A stretch of 64,000 nucleotides of DNA from an uncultured Phascolarctobacterium sp. (GCA_947589605.1 CANQBR010000003.1:1-64000), one strand, 5' to 3'. Shown: positions 10,509-19,318, counted from the stretch's first letter. Numbers and translations are program-made. Notes: generated from the sequence alone by a model not told the origin.

Positions 10509-10602
10509 CACCCGCATCATTTGTCAAAGAAAACGCAAAAGAAATATGTAAGTTTTTTGCATTTGCTCTGACGAATTTGCATTCGCATCGATAATCGACC
10601 TC
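10509..10602. repeat. Dispersed repeat element, copy 1
   Basis: TTGTCAAAGAAAACGCAAA (10521-10539) is roughly inverted against TTTGCATTTGCTCTGACGAA (10556-10575), followed by GATAATCGACCT. The same arrangement recurs at 27544-27654. TTTTCGTTT lies on both sides (10500-10508 and 10603-10611). Confidence 0.7.
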
Positions 10603-10688
10603 TTTTCGTTTTGCTCGATGAACGCAAAACCTTTCTCTTTTTTTCTCCGCTTCTCGACGAAAAATTCTTCCTACGGTCTCAGTTAGTG

Positions 10689-10694
10689 TATAAT
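10689..10694 (+). promoter_or_regulatory. -10 element of the putative RNA at 10701
   Basis: TATAAT at 10689-10694 predicts a start near 10701, exactly where the closing helix begins. The -35 region (TTCTTC, 18 base spacer) is poor. Confidence 0.55.
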
Positions 10695-10700
10695 TTCAGT

Positions 10701-10890
10701 CGGCAAGTTCACAGCTCGTCTTCCGTTTTTTCGCAGAAGAAAAAATAGAGGAACTGTCATGTTTCATCGGGATATACATAGACTGGACGGCGAGGGAGCA
10801 AAAATGCAGAGAAAAAGATCCGGTCCTCATTTTTATAACGATGCTCCCCGAAGGTGGCTAGTCCTGACGACGAACTGCAAGACTTTGCCG
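10701..10890 (+). ncRNA. Putative structured RNA, about 190 nt
   Basis: Long-range pairing closes the region. CGGCAAG (10701-10707) pairs with 10884-10890, and CAGCTCGTC (10712-10720) with GACGAACTG (10869-10877) with one mismatch. Inside are a 7 bp hairpin of T/A-runs (10726-10732 with 10739-10745), a helix AGGAACT/AGTCCT (10749-10755 with 10860-10865), and a 9 bp stem (10791-10800 with 10842-10850) extended by AAAATG/CATTTT (10801-10806 with 10828-10833). A -10 element places the start at the first base pair. Size suits 6S RNA, but the branched shape does not clearly fit, and no family motif is recognised. No terminator is visible at the 3' end. A 47-codon frame (10759-10902) after AGAGGA is the alternative. 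Confidence 0.55.
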
Positions 10891-10947
10891 GCGCTCGTTT
10901 GAAGTTGTCATGGCTTAAAAGAAAAACCGTTGCCTCTTTGTTTCCTC

Positions 10948-10976
10948 TTTACTAAGAAAAATTTATCTGTTATACT
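10948..10976 (+). promoter_or_regulatory. lepB-rbgA promoter
   Basis: TTTACT (10948-10953), 17 base spacer, TATACT (10971-10976), about 30 bases before lepB. Confidence 0.75.
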
Positions 10977-11008
10977 AAAGCGTAGTTATAGAAAGGTGAA
11001 CCGTTTTT

Positions 11009-11596
11009 ATGAACAGAACGCGAAAGGAAAGGGAGAAGCACTCCTGGCAGGATACGGTCAGCGATTGGCTGGTCAGCATCATCGTCGCTGTAGCTCTCGC
11101 CTTTTGCATCCGCACTTTTTTGGTAGAGCCCTATATGGTGGAGGGCACTTCCATGTACCCCACCTTAGTGAATCACGAAAGATTGCTGGTGGACAAACTC
11201 AGCTACTTTTTCACCGACCCGGCCCGCGGCGAGATAGTGGTCTTCCGCTACCCCAAAGATGAGAGCAGAGATTTTATCAAGCGGGTCATTGCCGTAGGCG
11301 GCGATACAGTGGAGATGAGAGACGGCAGGGTGTTGGTCAACGGCTCTCCCCTGCAGGAAGATTATGTTTGGAAAGAAGATCCCCGCGGGGCCAATCACAG
11401 CGATTACCGTAAAGCAGTAGTGCCCAAAGATCACATCTTCGTTCTCGGTGATAACCGAAACAATTCGGAAGACAGCCGTTTCTCCGATGTGTCCTTCGTT
11501 GCTCACAAGCTTGTAAAGGGCAGAGCTTTGGCGGCCTTTTGGCCCTTGGATAAGGCCCGCATCATCCGGCCCGATGCCGGCGTTTCGAAACGATGA
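11009..11596 (+). CDS. lepB: Type I signal peptidase
   Basis: Membrane-anchored protease that removes signal peptides from exported proteins. The product has 195 residues. One N-terminal membrane anchor lies at about 20-36, and the catalytic domain faces outside. The catalytic dyad is Ser48 in EGTSMYPTL and Lys91 in FIKRVIAVGGD; the GDNRNNSEDSR box follows at about 146-156. The length is typical of Gram-positive type (SipS-like) enzymes. AAAGGTG precedes the ATG at a slightly long distance. The stop overlaps the rbgA start by four bases. Confidence 0.95.
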   Translation: MNRTRKEREKHSWQDTVSDWLVSIIVAVALAFCIRTFLVEPYMVEGTSMYPTLVNHERLLVDKLSYFFTDPARGEIVVFRYPKDESRDFIKRVIAVGGDTVEMRDGRVLVNGSPLQEDYVWKEDPRGANHSDYRKAVVPKDHIFVLGDNRNNSEDSRFSDVSFVAHKLVKGRALAAFWPLDKARIIRPDAGVSKR

Positions 11597-12453
11597 AGCG
11601 ACCTCAGTTGGCTATCCAGTGGTTCCCCGGTCACATGACCAAAGCCAAAAGGATGATAGAGGCGCAGCTGAAACTGGTAGATGTAGCGGTGGAACTGCTG
11701 GATGCCAGAGCTCCCCGCTCCAGCCGCAGTCCTTTGTTGGGGCAGTTGCTGGCAGGCAAGCCCCGAGTGCTGGCCCTCAACAAAGCGGACATGGCCGACA
11801 GCGCCGCCACTGCCGGACATCTTGCGGCGATGAAAGAAGAAGGCTGTCAAGTCTGTTTGCTGGCAGCTGCTAAGGACAAAGGTCTGAAAGAACTGCTGAC
11901 CGCTATAAGAGAGGCCGCCCGTCCCGCTCTGGAAAAATGGCAGAAGCGGGGGCTGGGCAAAAGAGCCGTGCGGGTGATGATTTTGGGTATACCAAATGTG
12001 GGCAAATCCACTCTCATCAATCGGCTGGCCGGTAAAAACAAGGCAGCGGCGGAAGACAGACCCGGCGTGACCAGAGGCCAGCAGTGGGTGCACATAGCTC
12101 AGGGAATGGAACTGTTGGACACTCCCGGCGTGCTCAGCCCTAAACTGGAGGACGAAAGTGTAGGATTCGCTCTGGCTGTGACGGGAGCCATTCGGGAGGA
12201 AGTATTCGACCGAGAGCAGGCGGCCCTGCTGTTGACAGGCTTTTTGGCCGACGCCTATCCGCAACTTTTGAGACAAAATTATAGTATCGATATAGAGACC
12301 GATGATTCGGTAGATGATGTAGTGGCGAAGATCGCAGTTTCTCGCGGTTGTATCAAGACCGGCGGCAGCGTTGATGTTCAGCGTGTGCTCAGTTTGATTC
12401 TGCGGGATTTTCGCTCCGGCAGACTGGGCAGAGCTACTCTTGACCCGGTGTAA
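11593..12453 (+). CDS. rbgA: Ribosome biogenesis GTPase RbgA (YlqF)
   Basis: Circularly permuted GTPase required for late assembly of the 50S subunit. In 286 residues the G motifs appear in permuted order: NKAD (G4) at 63-66, GIPNVGKST (G1) at 132-140, then DTPG (G3) at 176-179. The N-terminal WFPGHMTKA signature at 10-18 is diagnostic for this family. The C-terminal helical domain (about 200-286) contacts rRNA. The ATGA overlap with lepB shows coupling; lepB-rbgA-rnhB is a conserved Bacillota order. A strong terminator follows immediately. Confidence 0.97.
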   Translation: MKRPQLAIQWFPGHMTKAKRMIEAQLKLVDVAVELLDARAPRSSRSPLLGQLLAGKPRVLALNKADMADSAATAGHLAAMKEEGCQVCLLAAAKDKGLKELLTAIREAARPALEKWQKRGLGKRAVRVMILGIPNVGKSTLINRLAGKNKAAAEDRPGVTRGQQWVHIAQGMELLDTPGVLSPKLEDESVGFALAVTGAIREEVFDREQAALLLTGFLADAYPQLLRQNYSIDIETDDSVDDVVAKIAVSRGCIKTGGSVDVQRVLSLILRDFRSGRLGRATLDPV

Positions 12454-12456
12454 GCG

Positions 12457-12482
12457 GCCGCCGTGAGGCGGCTTTTATTTTT
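12457..12482 (+). terminator. Terminator after rbgA
   Basis: GCCGCC (12457-12462), loop GTGA, GGCGGC (12467-12472), then TTTTATTTTT. Confidence 0.9.
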
Positions 12483-12637
12483 AACGATCGCATCAGCTTT
12501 TGTTTTTCATCATCATCCCATATAAAACACAGTTTCCCTCTCCCGTAAAAAGGAGAGTAACGGGACCGACCTTTCAGGCAGTAAGCGGTCGATCTCAAAG
12601 CAGCGAAATCTTCCGGAAAGGAGGAGGTACTGTCATC

Positions 12638-13477
12638 ATGAGCAGTTTGACTATAGGAGAAATAAAAAAACTTTTACGAAGTTCCGCCGAGCCCGAGCCG
12701 GAAGTTTTAGCCGCTTTGGAGCGGGACCCCCGACAGGGAGCTCAAGCCCTGCTGGCAAGCTATCGAGCCAAAGAACTGCGCCTGCGGGAAGAAAGAGCCC
12801 GTCTCCATCTGCTTTATAATTACGAAAGGCAACTGGCCGCCAACGGCTATAGTTCTGTCTGCGGCGTGGATGAAGCAGGACGGGGTCCCTTGGCCGGTCC
12901 CATGGTAGTGGCGGGGGTGATCCTGTCATCCGAGGCCTTTCTGCCCGGCCTCAACGACAGCAAAAAGTTGAGCCCTGCCGCCAGAGAGAAGCTTTACGAA
13001 GAAATTTTGCGGCAAGCACTGGCGGTGCAGGTGGCTGTCGTAAGCGTCGCCACTATCGACCGACTGAACATTTATCAGGCAGCCAAACAGGGTTTCAAGC
13101 AGGTCATCGAGAGACTTGATCCCAGACCGTCCGCCGCCATCACAGATGCCATGCCCTTAGACTTTGCTGACATCAAAGTTCTGAGCCTTATCCACGGGGA
13201 CGCGCTCAGTGCATCCGTTGCCGCCGCCAGCATCATTGCCAAAGTTACTCGAGACCGACTGATGCTGGACTTGGATAAGATCTATCCTCTTTACGGTTTT
13301 GCCAAACACAAGGGTTACGGCAGCAAAGAGCATATGGAAGCTTTGGCTCGCTTCGGCCCCTGCCCTCAGCACCGCCGTTCTTTCGAACCGGTGAAGAGCA
13401 TGGCTGCCGGTCCGGCCGAATTCAAAGAGAATGTGCTTTATTCTCCTTTAGCAGGGCAGTACCGCGCCGACTTTTGA
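12638..13477 (+). CDS. rnhB: Ribonuclease HII
   Basis: Endonuclease that nicks RNA in RNA-DNA hybrids and single ribonucleotides in DNA. The product has 279 residues: an N-terminal extension of about 70 residues, as usual in Bacillota RNase HII, then the catalytic domain. Acidic catalytic residues are D78 and E79 in DEAGRGPLAG, with further aspartates near ITDAMPL and IHGDALSASVAAASIIAKVTRD. The ATG at 12638 was chosen because GGAGGAGG stands 11 bases upstream; a longer frame from 12500 lacks one. The TGA stop overlaps the TTG start of yraN. Confidence 0.96.
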   Translation: MSSLTIGEIKKLLRSSAEPEPEVLAALERDPRQGAQALLASYRAKELRLREERARLHLLYNYERQLAANGYSSVCGVDEAGRGPLAGPMVVAGVILSSEAFLPGLNDSKKLSPAAREKLYEEILRQALAVQVAVVSVATIDRLNIYQAAKQGFKQVIERLDPRPSAAITDAMPLDFADIKVLSLIHGDALSASVAAASIIAKVTRDRLMLDLDKIYPLYGFAKHKGYGSKEHMEALARFGPCPQHRRSFEPVKSMAAGPAEFKENVLYSPLAGQYRADF

Positions 13478-13842
13478 CTAAAGCTACCGATAAATTAGGG
13501 GCCAATGGCGAAGACTTGGCCTGTAGCTATCTGGAAGAGCAGGGCTACACTATTTTGGGGCGCAATCTCACCTGCGGCCGTCTGGGAGAACTGGACATCG
13601 TGGCAGGCAAGGCAGGCTTTTTGTGTTTCATCGAGGTCAAGACCCGAAGCAGCGAGCTCTACGGCTTGCCCTGTGAGGCGGTGACCAAAAGCAAGCAGAA
13701 AAAACTGCGCCGCTGCGCTCAGTACTATTTGCTGAAAAAGGGCTACGGCCGTAAAGTACCACCCATTTCTTTCGACATCGTTGAGATCTACAAACAGGCA
13801 GACGGGACCGGTTATCTGCGCCACCTGCCCCATTGTTTCTGA
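13474..13842 (+). CDS. yraN: YraN family (UPF0102) endonuclease-like protein
   Basis: A 122-residue protein with the restriction-endonuclease-like fold of the UPF0102/YraN family. The sequence G-E-D-L-A near residue 13, the G-E-L-D-I-V segment (about 37-42) and FIEVKTRSS (about 51-59) form the D...ExK nuclease-type core. Function is unclear; links to recombination and DNA uptake have been proposed because it neighbours comM/yifB in many genomes, as here. Translation probably starts at a TTG in TTGA overlapping the rnhB stop, which implies coupling. No separate ribosome site is obvious. Confidence 0.9.
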   Translation: MTKATDKLGANGEDLACSYLEEQGYTILGRNLTCGRLGELDIVAGKAGFLCFIEVKTRSSELYGLPCEAVTKSKQKKLRRCAQYYLLKKGYGRKVPPISFDIVEIYKQADGTGYLRHLPHCF

Positions 13843-13919
13843 AAAGCCGTAAATTTTTACGCAGCGATGCCGGGTAAGATCCCCCGGCAAATGGGGCAGA
13901 AGTATGGAGGAGATAAGCT

Positions 13920-15440
13920 ATGTTCGCTCATGTTTTAGGCGAGACCACTCTGGGGATCGACGGAGTGAGCATCGCCGTAGAAGTCGACGTCGCCAACGGT
14001 CTGCCGGGTTTCGACATCGTAGGCCTGCCCAATACGGCGGTAAAAGAATCGAAAGAAAGGGTAAAGGCAGCCCTTCGCAACACGGGCCTGCCCTTTCCTC
14101 TCACTCACATCACCGTGAATTTGGCGCCGGCCGATCTGAAAAAAGAAGGATCGGGACTGGACCTGCCCATAGCTGTGGGTATTCTGGCCAGTTCCCATTA
14201 CCTGCGTCAAAAAGAAGTAAACGAAAAAGTTTTCGTCGGCGAATTGTCTTTAGACGGGAATTTGCGGGAAGTAAGCGGAGTCCTCTCCATGATCTTAGAG
14301 GCCCGCAGGTGCGGTTATAAAGAGATCTTCATCCCTGCAGGCAACGAAGCGGAAGGGAAATTGGTCCACGGCATCACTGTCTACGGCGTTCCGGATCTGG
14401 CGGCGCTGGTAGCGCATCTGAAAGGAGAACAGCCTCTTTCTCCGCTGCCCAAAGAAAATCTTCTCCTTAAAGGGCAGGATGGTTTTTCCTACGACTTCAG
14501 CGAAGTGAGGGGTCAGCTGGTGGCCCGGAGGGCTTTGGAGATCGCTGCCGCCGGCGGCCACAGCATCCTTTTGGTAGGCTCCCCCGGTTGCGGCAAGACC
14601 ATGCTGGCCAGAAGGTTAGTTACTATCATGCCGCCTATGACCGAAGCCGAGGCTTTGGAGGTAACTAAGATCTACTCCATCGTGGGGATGCTGCCCAAGG
14701 GAGGCACCATCATGCTGGAGCGCCCTTTCCGCAGCCCGCACCACAGTGTCTCCGCCAATGCGCTTTTAGGCGGGGGCAGCGTGCCCCGGCCCGGAGAAGT
14801 GACCTTGAGCCACAACGGCGTGCTTTTTTTGGACGAACTGCCTGAATTCGAACGCAACACTTTGGAGATGTTGCGTCAGCCGTTGGAAGACGGTGTGGTG
14901 AATATCTCTCGAGTGCGGGCGGCCCTCAGTTTTCCCAGCCGTTTTCTTCTTATAGGGGCTATGAATCCCTGCCCCTGCGGTTATTACGGCGACCGTGCCC
15001 GTCCATGTACTTGTAAGCCAAAACAAGTAGAAGATTATCGCCGCCGCATCTCCGGGCCTCTTTTGGATCGCATCGACATGCAGATCAATTTGGTGAGGGT
15101 CGAATTCGGTCAGTTGAAGCACAAAGAGGCCGGTGAATCATCTGCGGCCATCAGAGAAAGAGTGGTGGCTGCACGGCAGCGTCAGTTAGAGCGTTTTGCC
15201 GGCAGCGACATCTATTGCAATGCACAGATGGGCCGCAGCCAAGTGGAAAAATTCTGTACTCTGGACAAAGAAGCCCAGCAGTTGTTGGAAAAATATTTCC
15301 ACACACTCAGCCTCAGCGCCCGCAGTCACGACCGGATCTTAAAGGTGGCCCGCACCATAGCTGACCTGGGAGGTGAAACCGAGATCTCCGGCAAACACAT
15401 AGCCGAGGCGATCTCTTTGCGCACCAGTGTGCAAAGCTGA
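13920..15440 (+). CDS. comM: YifB/ComM-family Mg-chelatase-like AAA+ ATPase
   Basis: A 506-residue AAA+ protein. In naturally competent bacteria the homologue ComM is a branch-migration helicase that helps integrate foreign DNA. The N-terminal ChlI-like domain contains NGLPGFDIVGLPNTAVKESK (26-45). Walker A GSPGCGKT is at 220-227, the Walker B LFLDELPEF near 302-310, then MNPCPCGYYGD with four cysteines that may bind zinc, and a C-terminal helical domain. GGAGGAGATAAGCT precedes the ATG. It completes the rnhB-yraN-comM run, a DNA-processing group. Confidence 0.95.
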   Translation: MFAHVLGETTLGIDGVSIAVEVDVANGLPGFDIVGLPNTAVKESKERVKAALRNTGLPFPLTHITVNLAPADLKKEGSGLDLPIAVGILASSHYLRQKEVNEKVFVGELSLDGNLREVSGVLSMILEARRCGYKEIFIPAGNEAEGKLVHGITVYGVPDLAALVAHLKGEQPLSPLPKENLLLKGQDGFSYDFSEVRGQLVARRALEIAAAGGHSILLVGSPGCGKTMLARRLVTIMPPMTEAEALEVTKIYSIVGMLPKGGTIMLERPFRSPHHSVSANALLGGGSVPRPGEVTLSHNGVLFLDELPEFERNTLEMLRQPLEDGVVNISRVRAALSFPSRFLLIGAMNPCPCGYYGDRARPCTCKPKQVEDYRRRISGPLLDRIDMQINLVRVEFGQLKHKEAGESSAAIRERVVAARQRQLERFAGSDIYCNAQMGRSQVEKFCTLDKEAQQLLEKYFHTLSLSARSHDRILKVARTIADLGGETEISGKHIAEAISLRTSVQS

Positions 15441-15492
15441 AAATTTTTATCTCGTCAAAATAGCTCTCGCTCCGTTTATCGTCTTTCTTATT

Positions 15493-15520
15493 TTGTATTT
15501 TTATTGTAAAATGTTATAAA
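15493..15520 (+). promoter_or_regulatory. Promoter of the XRE regulator gene
   Basis: TTGTAT (15493-15498), 16 base spacer, TATAAA (15515-15520). A leader of about 135 bases follows and includes a hairpin GCCGGGC/GCCCGGC (15598-15629). Confidence 0.5.
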
Positions 15521-15658
15521 GAAAGCAGCAGAGACAACGGGGCAAGAAGAACGCCCGCCGCTCTTTGCGCAAAGGGAAGTCATTGCCGATGGAAAAGGCC
15601 GGGCGGAAAGGAAAAGTGTCGAGCCCGGCGATGATCTTGAAAACGAGGTGCAGTTAAG

Positions 15659-15985
15659 ATGATAAGCAACGAATTCATCATCACCCGTATCAATGAGCTC
15701 TGTGAAAAACAGAAGATCTCTCACTATCGTCTGGCTAAGGATAGCGGTATCGCTCAATCTTCGGTGTCTGCCATACTGAACGGGAAGAGCGTCCCTACTA
15801 TCTATACTGTAGAGAAACTGTGTCGAGGCCTCGGCGTGACCCTTTCCGGTTTTTTTGATTCGGAGACAGCGGGACGGAGTTTATCTCCCACGGAGATGGA
15901 GTTGCTCACCGCTTTCGAAGCTCTCTCCAAGCAAAAAAAGCAGTTGGTAGTAAAATACATCCAAGAATTAAAGACCGATAAATGA
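15659..15985 (+). CDS. XRE-family transcriptional regulator
   Basis: A 108-residue single-domain DNA-binding protein. The helix-turn-helix spans about residues 19-58 (HYRLAKDSGIAQSSVSAILNGK), followed by TVEKLCRGLGVTLSGFF, the standard HTH_3 ending. The C-terminal 40 residues form a charged helix, probably for dimerisation. GAGGTG lies 9 bases upstream of the ATG. It stands alone between comM and a lipase gene, with its own promoter and terminator, so its target is not shown by context. It resembles small regulators in Bacillota that control division or cell-wall genes, but this is unproven. Confidence 0.88.
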   Translation: MISNEFIITRINELCEKQKISHYRLAKDSGIAQSSVSAILNGKSVPTIYTVEKLCRGLGVTLSGFFDSETAGRSLSPTEMELLTAFEALSKQKKQLVVKYIQELKTDK

Positions 15986-15992
15986 AAAAGCA

Positions 15993-16036
15993 GGGCCCGA
16001 GAGGAAAAGCAGCCTCTCCGGGCCCTATCGTGTTTT
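15993..16036 (+). terminator. Terminator after the XRE regulator
   Basis: GGGCCCG-AGAGG (15993-16004) pairs with CCTCT-CCGGGCCC (16013-16025). The downstream T-tract is interrupted (TATCGTGTTTT). Confidence 0.7.
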
Positions 16037-16054
16037 GCTCGGTGTTGAAGAAAA

Positions 16055-17554
16055 ATGAGAAAATATTTTAACGTTGCTGCTCTTCTCTTGTGTGCTGCGG
16101 TGACGACCTTCCCTCTCACGGCAGCGGCACAGAATGTAAATCCGATGTCAGCGGCCGCAAAAGCCTCGGCTTCGGCAAAAGCGATCAAAGAAGAAACTGC
16201 CGTCTCTTCGGTGAAAAGCGCTGCGGCAACGGCAGTGCTGAAGGAAGAAGCCCGACGGGCATTTGAGCAGGCCTACTTCGTGCAGACGGCGGCCGCAGCC
16301 TGCTGCGGTGTTTATCGCGATAAAGAGGCGGCCAGCTTCGACCTTTTGCGGGAACGGGGCTGGCAATTGGACCCTCCTCTTTCTCTTGCCAGCGCCAAAG
16401 CTCAGCCTCATTTGCTGATAGGCCGCAAGTATTTTGCCAAGCTGGACAAATATTTTTATGTGGTGGCTTTTAAAGGCTCCACCACTTTCAAAGATTGGAA
16501 GCTCGATCTCTCAACCAAACAAGTGGCTTATGGCGGCAACACTCTCGCCGAAATGACGAAGATCGCGAAAGAAACAGCGACGGGCAAAGAGACGCCGGCG
16601 GTGCACGGAGGTTTCGACGCTTACGTGCAGACGGTCCTCTCCCAAGTAGTTTTGGATGAAAAAGAAAATTTTACGGGCATCTTCAAAGAAGCGGCCCAAC
16701 GGGAAAATGCCTACCTTCTTCTTTGCGGCCACAGCTTGGGAGGAGCGGCGGCCACTTTGCTGGGCCAGCGGCTGCTGGACTTGGGCTTTCCTCAAAAAAG
16801 GCTGGGCGTGGTGAGCTTCGGCGCTCCTGCCGTCGGCAACGCCGCTTTTGCTTCTCTTTACGAAAAAAGGCTGCAGCTTCTGCGGGTGGTGAACGATCTG
16901 GACCCGATCCCCGGCAGCCTGCAAACTTTTTTCGGCGGCTACCGGCAATTCGGCAAGTTGAAAGAATATAAGATCAGCGCCCGCGAAGCAGACTATCAAC
17001 ATCCCATGGCCGTTTATTTCGACTACGGCATGGCGGATTTTTACAAAGCGGCCGAACAGGCTGCGGCCGCAGGCGCACTAGAGCCCCCTCCCCGGCAGCG
17101 CACTGCGGCCGGCAGACCGACTGTGGCGGTGTGGGTGATGACTGCTCCGGCTTTGGATAAACGGCCCTTGGGAGCCTATCTGAAACATTTCGTCACCGAT
17201 GAATACCGCTCTTTTCTGCCTTATTACATTTTCATGGGAGAAGAGCTGTCCGAAGACGAACGGCAGAGACCTCTGCTGCAGCTGAGCAAAGAGGCGGGAG
17301 CCGATTACATGCTGGTGTGCGGAGTCGATGCCAAACAAGCCCCCGATGCCAACTATTGGTACGTCAGCCTGCAGCAGGCCCTTTTCTCCACCGAGAGCGG
17401 CCTTATCACCATGGGCTTTTACGGGCGCAAGGTAGAGGCGAACGTGGGCCGATTTCAGGCGGCGGGCCTCGCCTTTTCGGAGGCGGCAGGCGATCTGCAT
17501 ACTGCTCTGCCCACGGTCTTTGCCCGGCGGGAAGAAACATATTCGCCCGCATAA
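16055..17554 (+). CDS. Exported lipase (class 3)
   Basis: A 499-residue secreted protein. A signal peptide covers about residues 1-26 (hydrophobic core, then a T-A-A-A-Q-N cleavage region). An alanine/lysine-rich linker precedes an alpha/beta-hydrolase domain. FKGSTTFKDW (139-148) is the oxyanion segment, the nucleophile is Ser227 in GHSLGG, and Asp283 in NDLDPIPG and His316 in YQHP complete a lipase_3 triad. A C-terminal region of about 150 residues has no recognised domain. Substrates may be lipids or esters at the cell surface. The ribosome site is weak. The next gene, also exported, begins 69 bases on. Confidence 0.88.
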   Translation: MRKYFNVAALLLCAAVTTFPLTAAAQNVNPMSAAAKASASAKAIKEETAVSSVKSAAATAVLKEEARRAFEQAYFVQTAAAACCGVYRDKEAASFDLLRERGWQLDPPLSLASAKAQPHLLIGRKYFAKLDKYFYVVAFKGSTTFKDWKLDLSTKQVAYGGNTLAEMTKIAKETATGKETPAVHGGFDAYVQTVLSQVVLDEKENFTGIFKEAAQRENAYLLLCGHSLGGAAATLLGQRLLDLGFPQKRLGVVSFGAPAVGNAAFASLYEKRLQLLRVVNDLDPIPGSLQTFFGGYRQFGKLKEYKISAREADYQHPMAVYFDYGMADFYKAAEQAAAAGALEPPPRQRTAAGRPTVAVWVMTAPALDKRPLGAYLKHFVTDEYRSFLPYYIFMGEELSEDERQRPLLQLSKEAGADYMLVCGVDAKQAPDANYWYVSLQQALFSTESGLITMGFYGRKVEANVGRFQAAGLAFSEAAGDLHTALPTVFARREETYSPA

Positions 17555-17623
17555 AAAAGAAAAGACGGCCGTCGAAAGCGAAAGATGCTGCGTCTTTCGA
17601 CAGCGTTTGAAAGGATGAATAGG

Positions 17624-19318
17624 ATGCTGAAAAATTTCGGGAAATTTCTGCCGAGGGGCGCTCTCCTATCTTTTGCCTCGCTCATCATCGCGGGAGCCGT
17701 CGCCCTCGCCGCTGCGGCAAACGCTTTTGCTGCCGACTCACCTGTAACACATAGCGAAGAGAAAGGAGCCGTCGTGCTCTATACCAACGATGTTCACTGC
17801 AGCATCGAAGGCTATGCCGCCGTGGCCGCCTTGCGCGCTTCTCTTGAAGAAGAGGGCCACGCTGTGCTAGCAGTGGATGCGGGCGACAATTTTCAGGGTG
17901 AAACCATCGGCTCTCTCACCCGGGGCGAAGCGGCTGTCGAGCTGATGAACGCCGTCCCCTATGCCCTCTCCGTGCCCGGCAACCACGAATTCGACTTCGG
18001 TCTGCCCCGCTTTTTTCAATTGCTAAAGAAGGCGCACTATGCAGAGCTCAGCTGCAACATCCGCGAAATAAGAACTTGGAAGTTGCTGTTGCCCGCCTAT
18101 AAAATTTTTGCTCTCGGCGGCCGCAAGGTAGCCTTCGTCGGGGCGACCACTCCCGAAACTTATACTAAAGTAAATCCCCGCAACTTTGCCGACAGCGAAG
18201 GCCGGCAAATGTACGGCTTCAGCGAAAAAGATCTGTACGCCAGGGTGCAGGAGGCCGTGGATGCTGCCCGAGCCGAAGGAGCAGAAGCTGTGATCCTCGT
18301 CTCACATTTGGGCATGGGCGGGATCGCGCCCAAATGGACGGCCAAAGAAGTGATCGCCCGCACCCGGGGGATCGATGCCGTGTTAGACGGCCATTCTCAC
18401 GAAGTGTTCGCCGGCGAAATTTTTAAAAATGCCGACGGCAAAGCCGTGCTCTACTCGCAAACGGGGAAGAAGCTGCAGTATATCGGCAAGCTGTTCATAT
18501 CTCCCGAAGGAGCTTTGCGCTCCGAACTCATCCCCTGCACCGCCGTGAATGTGAAGAAAAGTTCCGCTGTCAAAAAAGCTTACGCTGCCGTTCGTTCTAA
18601 AACACTTGCTTACGAAAAGCTCCTCGCCGCTCTCGACGAGCCGGTCGCTTTCGCCGAGATCTCTCTTGTCACCGACGATCCCCGCACGGGGGAGCGCCGC
18701 GTTCGCAAAGGCGAGACCAATCTGGGCGACTTCTGCGCCGATGCCTATCGTACCGTGACCGGTGCTCAGGCGGCTATGGTCAACGGCGGCGGCCTGAGAT
18801 CTGCCGTAAAAGCAGGTCCTGTCAGTCTGCGCTCTTTGATGGACGTCAATCCGTGGAACAATCCCATGTGTGTCGTAAAAATGTCGGGGCAGGCCGTCTG
18901 GGATCTTTTAGAATTCAATTCCCGCAATTTGCCCGACGGCGAGTGCGGCGGCTTCTGCCATGTTTCCGGCATGAGTTATGAGATCGATCCCGCCGTTGCG
19001 AGCCCCGTGCTGACGGATGACAAAGGCGTGTTTGCCGGCGTTCGCGAAAAAGCGGCCCGCCGAGTGAGCAACGTGCGCATCCAAGGGCGTCCCGTCGATC
19101 TTGCCGCAGAGTACACGATAGCAGGCGATAAATTTTTTCTCATGGACGGGGGCGACGGCAATGGGGGCATCCAAGGCATAAGGCCTCTCATCGTCACAGG
19201 GCTGCCCGACGATGTAGCCTGCCTCTTCAAATATGTTACGGAGCATTTGCACGGGAAGATCACCGCCGAAGCGTACGGCGATCCACTAGGCGCCGGGCGG
19301 ATAATCATCCGCGAATAA
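17624..19318 (+). CDS. Exported 5'-nucleotidase / 2',3'-cyclic phosphodiesterase family
   Basis: A 564-residue extracellular or cell-surface phosphoesterase. The signal peptide has a long hydrophobic core (about 14-34) ending ANAFAA. The N-terminal metallophosphoesterase domain shows LYTNDVH (52-58), VDAGDNFQG, GNHEFDFG and DGHSHE metal ligands. The C-terminal 5'-nucleotidase domain contains NGGGLRS and MDGGDGNGG, which hold the nucleoside. Family members release nucleosides from nucleotides for scavenging. I prefer the ATG at 17624, eight bases after AAAGGA; two in-frame ATGs upstream are possible. It may be co-transcribed with the lipase. Confidence 0.92.
   Translation: MLKNFGKFLPRGALLSFASLIIAGAVALAAAANAFAADSPVTHSEEKGAVVLYTNDVHCSIEGYAAVAALRASLEEEGHAVLAVDAGDNFQGETIGSLTRGEAAVELMNAVPYALSVPGNHEFDFGLPRFFQLLKKAHYAELSCNIREIRTWKLLLPAYKIFALGGRKVAFVGATTPETYTKVNPRNFADSEGRQMYGFSEKDLYARVQEAVDAARAEGAEAVILVSHLGMGGIAPKWTAKEVIARTRGIDAVLDGHSHEVFAGEIFKNADGKAVLYSQTGKKLQYIGKLFISPEGALRSELIPCTAVNVKKSSAVKKAYAAVRSKTLAYEKLLAALDEPVAFAEISLVTDDPRTGERRVRKGETNLGDFCADAYRTVTGAQAAMVNGGGLRSAVKAGPVSLRSLMDVNPWNNPMCVVKMSGQAVWDLLEFNSRNLPDGECGGFCHVSGMSYEIDPAVASPVLTDDKGVFAGVREKAARRVSNVRIQGRPVDLAAEYTIAGDKFFLMDGGDGNGGIQGIRPLIVTGLPDDVACLFKYVTEHLHGKITAEAYGDPLGAGRIIIRE

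Noticed and set aside
10759..10902. 47-codon small gene after AGAGGA
   Set aside because: The same bases take part in strong long-range pairing, and the peptide shows no recognisable feature. Kept only as an alternative to the RNA.
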